Assembly: GCA_030848705.1 (NCBI GenBank)
Contig: CM061243.1
Coordinates: forward strand, 125,185,659 to 125,249,658
Direction of reading: 5' to 3'
DNA length: 64,000 nt
DNA from: Heracleum sosnowskyi
Lineage: Eukaryota > Streptophyta > Magnoliopsida > Apiales > Apiaceae
In this document: positions 10,705 to 21,245 of the stretch, piece after piece
How the letters are laid out: each line of letters opens with the position of its first letter
Numbering within the stretch: the first letter of the stretch is position 1
Translations under genes and position numbers: made by a program
Notes under the pieces: model-generated
What the model was told of the DNA's origin: nothing
Seen by the model: the letters and a program-made list of their open reading frames with translations, nothing else
The model's database searches: none

Positions 10705-10980
10705 TATAGAGGTGAAAACAATAAACAGCAATATTACTACTGAATGGAAATTCCTTTATTGAAGAGATAAGTTTCTCAAAATACATGCATGAATATAAAT
10801 TACTAAAGCTAGAGATAAATCAGGAACTACATACCTGATTGCACTCCACTACGTCCTATTTTAACTCAACATAAAAAGACCTATTCAACTGTATACTACC
10901 TACTATTAATACAGCTGATTTATTGAAAGATCAAACACACGTTTAGATTAAATAAAAGCCCAACAATGAAAAGCCCAACA
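10705..10980 (-). repeat. Copia-1 3' LTR
   Basis: 276 bp; in element orientation it begins TGTTGGGC and ends CTCTATA. It matches 15195-15470 along its whole length. A short open frame running from this LTR into FAR-A exon 6 is a chance fusion and is not annotated. Confidence 0.95.
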
Positions 10981-10992
10981 AACTCCCCCTTA
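10981..10992 (-). other. Copia-1 polypurine tract
   Basis: In element orientation this reads TAAGGGGGAGTT directly before the TGTTGGGC start of the 3' LTR. This is the position and composition of a plus-strand primer for reverse transcription. The RNase H frame stops at 10995, just upstream. Confidence 0.9.
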
Positions 10993-10994
10993 AT

Positions 10995-13712
10995 CTAAAC
11001 GTAATCAAGCTTCTTAACTCCCAGTAGCTCCCGCATCTTCTCAAACTTGACAACTGACATTGGCTTAGTCAAAACATCCGCTCTCTGTTTATCAGTGCAT
11101 ACATGTTTAATAATGATCGACCCTTTCTCCACACATTCACGAATGAAGTGATAACGAACATCTATATGTTTGCTACGACCATGAAACACAGGATTTCTAG
11201 CCAAATCAATAGCTGACTTGTTATCAATGTAGATTATTACTGGCCCAGCTTTAACATCTGAAATCTGACTCAATAGTCTATGCAACCATATACCTTGACA
11301 TGCTGCAGCAGTAGCAGCCATAAACTCAGCTTCACACGAAGACAATGCCACACACCTTTGTTTCTGAGAAACCCAAGTAATTAAGCTCTCATTGAGATAG
11401 AACGCCATTCCACCTGTACTTTTCCTGTCTACAATATCTCCAGCAAGATCACTATCTGAAAACCCTGACAGCATGTAATCTCCTTTACTCTTGTTGTATA
11501 TCAAACCATAGTTTAAAGTTCCCTTGACATACCTCAAAATTCTTTTGACAGCTCCTTGGTGTAAAATAGTAGGTCTCTCCAGGTATCTGCTTACAATCCC
11601 AACAGCGTAAGCTATATCCGGGCGAGTGTGCACCAGATATCGCAGACCTCCCACCATGGATTTGTATTCTGTAGAATTCACTGCTTTTCCTTGTTCGTTT
11701 TTATGCATTTGCAGCTTTGGTTCCATCGGGTATTTAACAGGATTGCAGTCTTGCATACCAGCCTTCTCAAGAACCTTCTTTGCATAGGCAACCTGTTTTA
11801 GCTCAATGTAACCTTTCCCTTGATGAACCTCGATGCCCAAGTAGTAACTGAGTGTTCCCAAATCAGACATTTCGAACTCTTTACTCATCTGCACCTTGAA
11901 TTTCACAATGTTGCTTACATTCGTCCCTGTGATTATTAAATCATCAACATAGACCCCAATGACAAGTGACTCGTCTCCTTCACGCTTAGTGTAAACAGCA
12001 TGCTCCAATGGACATTTTATAAAACCGAGTTTCAACAAGCATTTGTTGAGCTGAGTGTACCAGGCTCGTGGTGCTTGTCGAAGACCATATAATGCTTTAA
12101 ACAATCTGTAGACCTTGCCTTCTTGTCCAGCTTTTACATACCCTTCGGGTTGGTTCACATACACCTCTTCATAAAGTGTCCCGTTTAAGAAAGCCGATTT
12201 CACATCCAAGTGGTGAACCTCCCATTCATTCTTAGCAGCAAGAGCCAAAAATAAACGCACAGTCTCCAGCCTTGTTACAGGAGCGAACACTTCTTCGTAA
12301 TCAATCCCATATTGCTGCACATAACCTTTCGCAACCAAGCGTGCCTTATGCTTCAGAATATCTCCGTTTGTGTCTCTCTTTATCTTATACACCCACTTGA
12401 GATCAATAGCTTTGTGGCCTGCTGGAAGATCAGCCAATGCCCAAGTGTTGTTCCGCTCTATAGCCTCGATTTCACTGTCCATTGTCAGCTTCCAGACCTC
12501 TTCTTTCGCAGCTTGAATATAACGAACTGGTTCGTCAATACCATCTAGTAAAAGTTCATCTTCTATCTCTCCCCCTTCAGGCTCATTATATATTTCGTCA
12601 ATGAGCCTGAAATTTCGTGGTGGTTCACTGCCATCGTAAGTGTCTTCAAAACTGAACTCCAGTTGTGCTCTAGGCGTTGTGCTGTCTGTAAATGTAGCAG
12701 ATGAAGCATGTGATTGCGGAGTCGACATCGCCTGAGACACTGTCTGAGATTGAGGCGTGGATACAGCTGAATGCAGATCATCAGTTTGTGACTGCTGGGT
12801 CTGTGAGTGTTCGGTGATAGGAGCTTCATTCTGCTGTTCTGGAAAACTAAAACCAGCCAAGACAAACGACTGAGACACAGTCGAACCAATATCATCCCAT
12901 TTCCAGCCTTTTCCTTCATCGAAAACTACATCCCTGCTAATGTGGATAGCCTTTGACTCTGGATCATATAAACGATAGGCCTTAGTACCTGCTTCTCTGC
13001 CTAGATGAACCACACATTTGCATCGGTTATCTAGCTTGGTCGTGTGTACAGCGGGGACTTTCATGTACGCAAGGCAGCCGAAAACCTTTAAATAGTCGAC
13101 TTGTGGCTTTGCTTTCGACCAGGCTTCATATGGCGTAGCACCAGCCACTGCCCGAGTAGGCAATCGATTCAATAAGTAGACATCATGCCTGATAGCTTCG
13201 GCCCACATATATGACGGCATGCCTCGTTCATTCAGTAATGATCTTCCCATTGCAACAACAGTTCTGTTTCGGCGTTCCACAACGCCATTCTGTTATGGAG
13301 AGTAAGGAGCCGTGAAATGACGTGTGATGCCCATATCTTTGCAATAGTTTATAAACACATTAGAACAGAATTCACCTCCTCTATCCGTGCGTAGGACCTT
13401 GATTGACTGGCTTGATTCTTTTTCAACCACTGATTTAAATCTTTTAAAGTGAACAAAGGCTTCATCCTTGTTTTTGAGCATGTACACCCACATAGCACGG
13501 CTGAAGTCGTCGACCAGGAGTAGAAAATACCGGTTTCCAGATGGAGTGGCTGGGGAGATAGGACCACAGATGTCCCCATGAATGAGCTCTAATCGTTCCT
13601 TGGCCATGAAATCAGTTTGAGATGGAAACGGACGTCGGGATTGCTTTGACAATAAACAACCTTTGCAAATGTCCTTGAGATGTACCAGATTAGGTAATCC
13701 TCGACATGAGAG
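10995..13712 (-). pseudogene. Copia-1 pol: integrase, reverse transcriptase, RNase H, with frameshift and stop
   Basis: Continues the gag-protease frame after a frameshift near 13692-13712. The segment 13652-13293 has the integrase core (ELIHGDICGP, DDFSRAMWVYML, LRTDRGGEF). An in-frame TAA at 13295-13293 interrupts the conserved PYSPQQNGVVER stretch where a Gln codon is expected. The frame 13280-10995 then runs about 760 codons: rest of integrase, RT (WVYKIKRD, KARLVAKGY, DVKSAFLNG, YVDDLIITG) and RNase H (SDSDLAGD, RKSTGG, SSCEAEFMA, IDNKSAIDLA, KHIDVRYHFI). The catalytic motifs I can see are intact. These enzymes act in the virus-like particle and nucleus to copy and insert the element. 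Confidence 0.9.
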
Positions 13713-15153
13713 ACATAGCCTTGAAATTCACATGGCCTAGTCGTAGGTGCCACAACCAGGTGTTTTCCTCAGCCTTGGTTAGCAAGCATACATCCCTGTT
13801 TTCTTTTGTAACAACTTTATACAATCTATTTGCAGATCTTTTAATTTTCAAAATTAGATTGTTATGCTCATCATATATCCACAAGTATGCATCTTTCATA
13901 ACCACTCTGTGACCATTCTCAGATAGTTGACCCAAACTAACAATATTATTGCATAAAGTGGGTATGAAGTATACCTCTTTGAGAACACAGGTGTAGCCTT
14001 CGCTGGTCGTGAACTGTACTGCTCCCTTGCCTTGAATTTTCACCGTAGAACCATCACCAAATCTCACTTCCCCGGTTACAGTTTCATCCAAGTCCATAAA
14101 CCTCGACCGCTGTCCACTCATGTGATTGCTAGCCCCATTATCAAGATACCAGATGCTAGACTCCATTGACTTCGTAGTGGCTGAGAAATTTAGTTCAAGC
14201 TTCACATCACCCTCCTTCAGTAGTACCACATTTCTTGCTGCGACATCCTGACACTTTGCAAGCAGTAATGTGGGTTCGTCCTCATTTGTTTGAATCAAAT
14301 TCACTGCTTCACTCCTTTGTTCCCGTCGCGGTTTGTGACACTCCGCGGCGTAGTGCCCATACGCACTACAGTTGAAGCAGCGAACCTTTGACCTGTCTCG
14401 TCCTCCACGAGTAAAGTCTCTTCCCTTCATCTCACTGTTTGTTCGTGTGTCACCCTTGGCTGAACGCTTCAGCCATTCTTCACGTGTAAGCAACAATTTC
14501 CCATCTCTGTTCTCTCGTCGCATCCACTCCTCTTCTGTAAGCAAGAGCTGCTGTTCCCCACCTTCCTTTGGCCCACGCATGCGTTCTTCATGAGCTTTTA
14601 GGGATCCTACCGTCTCTTCCACAGACATTTTCTCCAAGTCGCCAAATTGCTCAATGGCGGATGCTATCTGTAGAAACTTTGTGGGTACGGCTCTGAGAAT
14701 CTTCTTAACCACATATGCTTCTTCAATAGTTTCTCCCAGGGCTCGGATATTCGTCACCAAACCGTTTAATCTCATGCAGAAGTCATCAAGCTGTTCGGTT
14801 TCTTTCATAACCAAAGACTCAAACTCAGCCTTGAGCGTTTGAGCCTTTGCTTTTTTCACCTTGTCTGCACCCAAATGGACTGTTTTAATTGCATCCCAGG
14901 CGTCCTTCGAATTCTTTTTATCTGCAATTGACAGTAACAAGTCCTCACCAATGCCTTGATATATAATAACCAGTGCTCGTTTATCCACCTTGTCTTCAAC
15001 GGCGACTTTCGGATCCTTTAATTCAATCGCTTCCCACACACCATGGGCTTGCATAAAAACTTTCATACGCATAGCCCAAGCCGTGTAATTGGTTTTTGTT
15101 AATAGAGGGTAGCTGAGACCGAATGAACTTTCTTTGGATTTGGTAGTCTCCAT
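13690..15153 (-). CDS. Copia-1 gag and protease
   Basis: The start chosen is the ATG at 15153 (METTKSKESS), which follows the primer-binding site. A longer frame to 15276 begins inside the LTR and is rejected. The product is about 487 residues. The N-terminal half is a gag capsid-like region of the UBN2 type (NYTAWAMRMKVFMQ, KAKAQTLKAEFESL, GLVTNIRALG). A CCHC zinc knuckle (CFNCSAYGHYAAEC) follows at about residue 264. The aspartic protease motif LDNGASNHM comes near residue 340. At the end is the GAG-pre-integrase segment (WLWHLRLGHVN). The frame closes at 13690 because of a frameshift. It would form the particle shell and the processing protease. Confidence 0.88.
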   Translation of the reverse strand: METTKSKESSFGLSYPLLTKTNYTAWAMRMKVFMQAHGVWEAIELKDPKVAVEDKVDKRALVIIYQGIGEDLLLSIADKKNSKDAWDAIKTVHLGADKVKKAKAQTLKAEFESLVMKETEQLDDFCMRLNGLVTNIRALGETIEEAYVVKKILRAVPTKFLQIASAIEQFGDLEKMSVEETVGSLKAHEERMRGPKEGGEQQLLLTEEEWMRRENRDGKLLLTREEWLKRSAKGDTRTNSEMKGRDFTRGGRDRSKVRCFNCSAYGHYAAECHKPRREQRSEAVNLIQTNEDEPTLLLAKCQDVAARNVVLLKEGDVKLELNFSATTKSMESSIWYLDNGASNHMSGQRSRFMDLDETVTGEVRFGDGSTVKIQGKGAVQFTTSEGYTCVLKEVYFIPTLCNNIVSLGQLSENGHRVVMKDAYLWIYDEHNNLILKIKRSANRLYKVVTKENRDVCLLTKAEENTWLWHLRLGHVNFKAMSLMSRIT

Positions 15154-15180
15154 GTTTTGCCTGGTGAACGTGTGTGTATA

Positions 15181-15192
15181 GCTCTGATACCA
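15181..15192 (-). other. Copia-1 primer-binding site
   Basis: In element orientation TGGTATCAGAGC lies two bases inside the 5' LTR end. It is complementary to the 3' end of plant initiator tRNA-Met, the usual minus-strand primer of plant copia elements. Confidence 0.95.
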
Positions 15193-15194
15193 GA

Positions 15195-15470
15195 TATAGA
15201 GGTGAAAACAATAAACAGCAATATTACTACTGAATGGAAATTCCTTTATTGAAGAGATAAGTTTCTCAAAATACATGCATGAATATAAATTACTAAAGCT
15301 AGAGATAAATCAGGAACTACATACCTGATTGCACTCCACTACGTCCTATTTTAACTCAACATAAAAAGACCTATTCAACTGTATACTACCTACTATTAAT
15401 ACAGCTGATTTATTGAAAGATCAAACACACGTTTAGATTAAATAAAAGCCCAACAATGAAAAGCCCAACA
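15195..15470 (-). repeat. Copia-1 5' LTR
   Basis: 276 bp, apparently identical to the 3' LTR at 10705-10980. The target duplication atacc follows at 15471. It should contain the element promoter; I did not find a convincing TATA box at a defined distance. Confidence 0.95.
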
Positions 15471-17884
15471 ATACCAAAAGCTAGTATTGATCTGATTATA
15501 GAATCGGTGAAGAACAAGGATAATGTAATTATACGTGGTTTTTAGAAAAATATATACTTGCCTTCTCATACCAAAATCCTTGAGTTGTTGATCCTTTTCA
15601 TCTTTTCCGAAAGATTCTTTCATTTCTGATGCAAGCTTAAGTTCAGCTTCAATATCCAAGCCATGGATATGCTTATGTTGTGCTTCAAATGTATCTGCAT
15701 TGCTTGCTACATAATGTCCCTTACCGAATGATTCTTCAATGATCTCTCCTTTGCTTTGTCTACTAACGTAAGCTTCATATACATATACAATCCATGGCTA
15801 ATTACCTGTACGTTATTATACTTATCATATTAGGCATTTACGCTAATTACCTGTTGATACATGCACGTATAACTTGAGCTTTTCACACTTTTTAGCAAAA
15901 TTTACAATCTGTGCAGCTCCTCTCGTGTTAATATCAAGAGCAATGTCAATCCTGTCAGAAATAAGAGGATCAGAAGGGCGAAACGTATACAAAGTAGATT
16001 ACGTTTATCAAATTTTTAGCAGGCCTAGCTACCTTTCGTCAAATGTTGTAGTGGCTGCAGAGTTGATAATTATGTCCACTTCTCTTGCTATACGATTAGC
16101 TACATCTTCCTCAATACCTATATTTGTTTCGGACATATTTCCACCCACAGGAACCAACTTGCTCAAGATAAATTTTTCGAAGAATGTTCCATGCTTCTCT
16201 CGTAGACACTTGAAGAGTTCTGTATTGACAATCTGTTGCAGGCAATATGCATGATTACGTACTCCACAGTCTTATAACATTCTTATGCATGCACGGAAAC
16301 TACAAAACGAAGCAAAATGATTAATCGACGTACTTCATTCATTAGTCTTTCCATTGCAGCCTCCTCATCCTTAGCTTTGATCAGCAAAAACATCTTATCT
16401 ACCTCTGGCATTGTCCTCAGAATCTTCTCCACAAGAACTACATGTGTATAAATAGGTCTTAGAGTGAAACCCGAAAATTTAACTAAAAAGAACTGTACTA
16501 CCACTGAAAAATTTAAATTATTTTGTATTCACATACGTAAATAAGTTAAGATTGAGGTAAAAAAGTGTACCTTTTGCTAAGAATCCAGTTGCACCAGTAA
16601 TAAGAAGCTTCTTCCCACTAAAAAAATTAGTGATTCCAAGCCCACCATCATGCATATTTAAATTAGCAAGCAATCCCGAGTCCTTTGCAACTATACCACT
16701 ATTCTTCCCATTATTTGCATTCGAATGAAGACCAGATGAAATGTTTTTGGAGATCTTGTCAACACAGAAGAACACATTAGTACTGGTCTTGTTTCTTAAC
16801 AACATTTCAGTTGAAGCTCTCTTTATGTCTAGTTTCACTACACCAAAAACGACCTTTTCCTACCACGAAAATGGTAGGTTTTGGGGGTAAATTGGTAGGA
16901 ATTGGTGTCAATTCCTACCATTCGACATGGTAGGAATTGCTCAGGTCGGAATTGGTGATGGTAGGAATTGGTGGTCTGTTTCTTAAACGGCCCCACATGC
17001 CAAATGGCTGCCCATGTGGCCAGCCACATCAACAGCCACATCGACGGCCACATGGCGGTGGACCCCGACACGTCACTTGCCACGAGGTTGACATGTCATG
17101 CCATGTGTCACATGTGGGGTCACTGCCACGTCATTTTGTGGGGTCACATTTGACCCCGGTCAAGGACTATTTCCTACCAACCAAATCCTACCAACGCATT
17201 TCCTACCAACTCAAGGGGCACCAAATTGGTAGGTTTTATAACAGAAGCACATAAAAATAGCTATTTCCTACCAAGCAATTCCTACCACCTTCAGTATTTC
17301 AAAAAAAATAAAGCTTTCATTACTTCCTCTATCTAACAAATTGCTCAAATCATTATAAAAAAATAGATCGATATCTAATTCACAAGTATACAACCATAAC
17401 AAATAATCAAACATTCATTCTATATGAAAATTCAAACATTTCTTACACATAAATCATAATATTCAAAATTAGAAGTTGTTCTTATGGACCAAAACTACAA
17501 ATCAAAAATTATTTACAAGGCTTAATTAATTATCTTCAAAATCTTCATCTTTTTCGTTTGGATCTTCATGTTATTTTCTTCACAATCATTTTCTCTATTT
17601 CCACATCATTGTCTTTGGATCTTCATCAAGTACCTAAAATTTACATAAAAAGCAAGAATTAGTATTAAGAATTATTAGCTAATTAAATAACAAAATAAGC
17701 ATGAAGATAAAATTACTTAAATAAGCAAAAAGAAGAAGAACAAAGTGAATGATATGTGAAATTGATTTGAAGAAGATAAAGATATAGAGAAGAAGATGAA
17801 GAGAGGGAAGAAATTTGAAGTGAAATGAGACAAAAAAATAAATGATTGTATTATAAGTAATAAGAAGAGGAAAATATTTTTGAA

Positions 17885-18570
17885 TTTTTCGTTTTGGCGC
17901 AATTTTTAAATTTTTCGTAAAATTGTAGCTTATTTCCTACCGATAATGGTAGGTTATGATTTTCAGCGAAATTTTTGAATTTTTGGTTTGGGCGCAATTT
18001 TTGAATTTTAAGTTTTAGGCGCAATTTTTGAATTTTTCGTAAAATTGTAGCTTATTTTCTACCGATAATGGTAGGTTATGATTCTCAACGAAAATTTTGA
18101 ATTTTTGGTTTGGGCGCAATTTTTGAATTTTTAGTTTTAGGCGCAATTTTTGAATTTTTCGGGAAATTGTAGCTTATTTCCTACCGATAATGGTAGGTTA
18201 TGATTCTCAGCAAAATTTTTGAATTTTTGGTTTGGGCGCAATTTTTGAATTTTAAGTTTTAGGCGCAATTTTTGAATTTTTCGTAAAATTGTAGCTTATT
18301 TCCTACCGATAATGGTAGGTTATGATTCTCAACGAAAATTTTGAATTTTTGGTTTCGGGGCAATTTTTGAATTTTTAGTTTTAGGCGCAATTTTTGAATT
18401 TTTCGGGAAATTGTAGCTTATTTCCTACCGATAATGGTAGGTTATGATTCTCAGCAAAAATTTTGAATTTTTGGTTTGGGCGAAATTTTTGAATTTTTAG
18501 TTTTAGGCGCGATTTTTGAATTTTTCGTGAAATTGTAGCTTATTTCCTACCGATAATGGTAGGGTATAGG
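17885..18570. repeat. 122-bp tandem array (six units) inside CACTA-2
   Basis: The landmark gtagcttattt recurs at exactly 122-bp spacing (about 17926, 18048, 18170, 18292, 18414 and 18536). Each unit contains the near-palindrome ctaccgataatggtag, resembling the element's terminal motifs, plus aatttttgaattttt runs. The middle units alternate between cgtaaaattg and cgggaaattg forms, suggesting a 244-bp dimer. Subterminal-like binding sites have thus been amplified internally. Confidence 0.92.
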
Positions 18571-20110
18571 TTTTGGCACAATTTAAAAAAAAAAAATAAA
18601 CATAATAATTTTTTTAAATAATATTTTCGACGATCGAAACTTAATGATAATTTAGATCTATTAATTTATTTCAGAGGGTAAATGAGTTTTTACCGTAATT
18701 CTTTTTCTTTTATTATTTTAATTATATTCTTTTTTAGTTGTGCGCGATAATTTCAAGTTTTTGGTAAAACAAATTGGCGGAAATTGCCAAAAAAATTGTG
18801 TTGTGTGGATTTAAACAACTACCCTCTCTAAGAATAACCAAGTGCATAACCACTACACCAACATCGTTTTTTGTACTAAATATGCAATTTACTCATATAT
18901 CATATTTTAGTTCAAGTTTTGTAAATTATAAGTTTGATAGATAGATTAATTATAAAAATATAGGAGCTTAAATTAAAAAATTCTAAAATTTTACATACAG
19001 TTAAGAAATCAAAATATTTAATCATCCGTAAGGTTAGATCGTTGAAAAACAAATCAAAAAAAATCAAAAAGTGTAACCCTAAACAACCCCTAAAAAGGGA
19101 AATTCATTTTTTTTGTAAAATTTTAGGCGATTAAAATTTTGGATTGCACGGATTCAAACTCGTGCCCTCTCCAATTATAACCAAGTGAACAACCACTGCG
19201 CCAAACAAGCTTTTTATACTAAATCAGCAAATAATTGATATATGATATTCCAATTCAAGTTTTGTAAAGTACAAGTTTAATAAATAGATTTATTATAAAA
19301 ATATAAGAGTTTAAATTAAAAAAATCCAATATTTTGTATAAAACTAAGAAATCAACATATTTAATCATCCGTAAGGTTGGATCGTTGAAAAAAAATAACT
19401 AGAAATAAAAAAGTGTAACCCTAGACAACCCTTAAAACATGAGTATAAACTCTAACTCAATTTTCTAACACTCTTTCATTTTCTTAACGATTTTAACTTT
19501 TTGTAATTCCTTTTTGTCTAAATTTTTTTCCTTACATTCATCAAACTACAAAACGACGTTTCATATAAAAAAATTTAATTTATCCATACGTCTTTATATT
19601 TTTAATTTTTTTTCGATATAATTAGGTTTTAACGAATAACATAAGTACCTAAATATGTAAGTTTAATTCAACTAATTTTTATCCTCCACTACTAAAATGA
19701 GTAAATCTTTATGTCCCTAGAGTTTGATTAACAAAAAATATGATAACCGATCAACAAAAAATATAATATAAACACATTCTCCATTAATTTTATTTTTTAT
19801 TATTTTATTAATCGATTAAAACCTACCATTGTTGGTAGGTTTTGATGTGTGCCAAAAATTTGTGTTGGTACGTAATCGAACCCCTGCCCTCTCCCATAAA
19901 AGCCAACTGCCCAACCACTGCGCCAAACCATGCATATGTACTAAATTAGCAGTAACTTATAGGTATCATTCTCCCCTAATTTTATTTTGTATTATTTTAT
20001 TAAAACCTACCAACAATGGTAGGTTTTGATGTGCGCGGGAAATTCAACTTTTCTGTGAAATTTTTGGCGGAAAAGCAAAAAGGTGGTGGGGCTCCAAAAT
20101 TCGTCAGTGA
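18571..20110. repeat. CACTA-2 interior with three tRNA-like modules
   Basis: Three related segments of about 60 bp (18806-18862, 19146-19205, 19868-19929) read on the minus strand as TGGCGCAGTGG or TGGTGTAGTGG, about 33 bp of spacer, then a GGTTCGATTC-like box. These resemble the A and B boxes of a tRNA or RNA polymerase III promoter. The third is best preserved and the first has a degenerate B box. Conserved flanks (such as ccttacggatgattaaat on the same strand) repeat with them, so the unit is larger than the tRNA-like core. No complete tRNA cloverleaf is evident. Confidence 0.6.
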
Positions 20111-20600
20111 CTATTTCCTACCATATATGGTAGGAAATGGCCTTGACAGAATGAAAATATTTCGTATTTAAAAAAAATGTTTATTACTTTAAAATATGAT
20201 TGGGACGATGATGTGGATGGTGGGGTACCATTACGAATAAAACCTATCAGATTTGGTAGGTTTTATTTTCCTACCATATATGGTAGGAAATGACCATGAC
20301 AGAATTAAAAAATTTATTATTTTTAAAAAATTATTTATTACTTAAATTATGATATGGCTGATGATGTGGATGGTGGGGTACCATCAAGAATAAAACCTAC
20401 CAGATTTGGTAGGTTTTAGTTTCCTACCATATATGGTAGGAAATGACCACAGCATATTGAAAATATTTTTTATTTTATAAAAATTGTTTATTACTTAAAA
20501 ATATGACAAGGCTTGATGATTAGGATGGTGGGTCTTATATTTGTGAAAATGCAAGCAAAACCTACCGATGTTGGTAGGTTTTATTTTCCTACCAACAATC
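20110..20600. repeat. About 155-bp triplication in the right end of CACTA-2
   Basis: Three consecutive units begin with the perfect palindrome tttcctaccatatatggtaggaaa or a close variant. They share gatgatgtggatggtggg and an inverted aaaacctaccagatttggtaggtttt pair. They lie next to the right terminus and are probably amplified subterminal binding sites. Confidence 0.85.
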
Positions 20601-20896
20601 GGTAGGAATTGGTCCTCGCTTTTACAGAAATCGGGCCCCACGCGGACCATTTCCTACCATATTCGTCGTCGGTAGGAAATGGGGGGTCAAATCCTACCAA
20701 GTTTTTTTGGTAAAATTTATATGGTAGGAAAATGCCGTTTTTGGTGTAGTGTTTTTTTCTACTGGAAATCATAGGAAAGAGGTTTAATGAAACAGTTCCC
20801 ATGGGGAGCAATATAGTACAGTCAGAGAATGAGAGAAGGCTATAGCTAGTAGTATTATTACAAGAGATCGATATGTCTGCTATCAATCTATCATTC

Positions 20897-20905
20897 TATA
20901 TATAT
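20897..20905 (-). promoter_or_regulatory. Candidate TATA box of FAR-A
   Basis: TATATATA on the minus strand, about 95 bp upstream of the ATG at 20802, which would give a leader of roughly 65 bp. Placement is plausible for a plant gene. Upstream sequence (20930-21245) has no other motif I can identify with confidence. Confidence 0.5.
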
Positions 20906-21046
20906 AGCGTTATGATCAGTTGCAACATCATGAATAAGAGATATTTGGCACCGCAGAAACCGCAGAGTATTCGTACGTAAAAGTCCGATTGGTATACTTA
21001 AGAGTTATTAGCCGAAAAGAAAGATGAAATTTTATGCACTTTTGCA

Positions 21047-21245
21047 GTACAATCAATATGAACTTTCTTTTTCTCTCATGATAACCCAACAAATCTATTT
21101 GGTAGAAAGTGTATTCAATATTAACTTTTTTTGTCCACATGATCATAACCCAACAAACGTATTTGCTAGAAAGTGTATTCGATATGAACTTTCTTCTCAC
21201 ATGATAACCAAATTACAGACGTATTTGCTAGAAAGTGTATTATTA
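21047..21245. repeat. Tandem repeat of about 70 bp (three units) upstream of FAR-A
   Basis: Units share gaaagtgtatt, atatgaactttctt and catgataaccca. They lie 150-350 bp upstream of the FAR-A TATA box, so they could act as promoter elements. That is only a positional argument. Confidence 0.75.

Larger units (their letters stand above)
10705..15470 (-). mobile_element. Ty1/copia LTR retrotransposon Copia-1 (4,766 bp, young)
   Basis: Two 276-bp LTRs (10705-10980 and 15195-15470) appear identical by eye. The 5-bp target duplication atacc lies at 10700-10704 and 15471-15475. The matching intron of FAR-B has a single atacc and no insertion (near 24770), so the empty site is preserved next door. 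The element is in the same orientation as FAR-A. Gene order gag, protease, integrase, RT, RNase H is that of Ty1/copia. Coding capacity is nearly complete, with one frameshift and one nonsense codon seen. LTR identity with internal lesions suggests either very recent damage or mobilisation by proteins supplied in trans. Confidence 0.95.
16836..20751. mobile_element. Non-autonomous CACTA element CACTA-2 (3,916 bp) in FAR-A exon 1
   Basis: Starts CACTACACCAAAAA at 16836 and ends TTTTTGGTGTAGTG at 20751, with a ttt target duplication on both sides (16833-16835 and 20752-20754). Subterminal motifs built on tcctacca and tggtagga recur in both orientations. No transposase gene is present. Instead the interior holds a 122-bp tandem array, three tRNA-like modules and a roughly 155-bp triplication. 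It interrupts FAR-A between the codons for MISSRKK and KLDIKRA. CACTA-5, at 40827-58021, belongs to the same family in reverse orientation. Confidence 0.95.
9495..20802 (-). pseudogene. FAR-A: fatty acyl-CoA reductase gene broken by two TE insertions and a frameshift
   Basis: Nine exons match FAR-B: exon 1 in two pieces (20802-20752 and 16835-16571), then 16437-16334, 16232-16033, 15951-15851, 15772-15562, 10607-10446, 10276-10195, 10053-9680 and 9561-9495. The dinucleotide-binding motif TGATGFL and the catalytic YSYTK (YXXXK) are present. Three lesions are visible. CACTA-2 splits exon 1 just after the reconstructed start MGTVSLNLFP. Copia-1 lies in intron 5. Exon 9 has a 10-bp deletion relative to FAR-B, so the frame ends early at TAA 9497-9495 and the last 30 or so residues are lost. 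Intron 5 starts with a GC donor. The coding sequence is otherwise well preserved, so inactivation looks recent. A spliced-out CACTA could in theory restore the N-terminus, but the C-terminal loss would remain. Confidence 0.88.

Noticed and set aside
10442..10786. 114-codon minus-strand frame
   Set aside because: Chance fusion of Copia-1 LTR, intron 5 and FAR-A exon 6. The exon is annotated in FAR-A.
15154..15276. N-terminal extension of Copia-1 gag
   Set aside because: This part lies in the LTR and across the primer-binding site. The ATG at 15153 is the sensible start.
15874..16254. Plus-strand 126-codon frame, also at 25172-25552
   Set aside because: Antisense shadow of FAR exons 3 and 4. 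It is conserved only because the exons are.
16937..17254. Plus-strand frame shared with CACTA-5 (57656-58019)
   Set aside because: Shared because both are ends of the same CACTA family; composition follows the subterminal repeats and no domain is recognisable.
16838..20886. Two separate small FAR-like frames at 16838-16518 and 20886-20581
   Set aside because: They start at non-ATG codons and are the two halves of FAR-A exon 1 split by CACTA-2.
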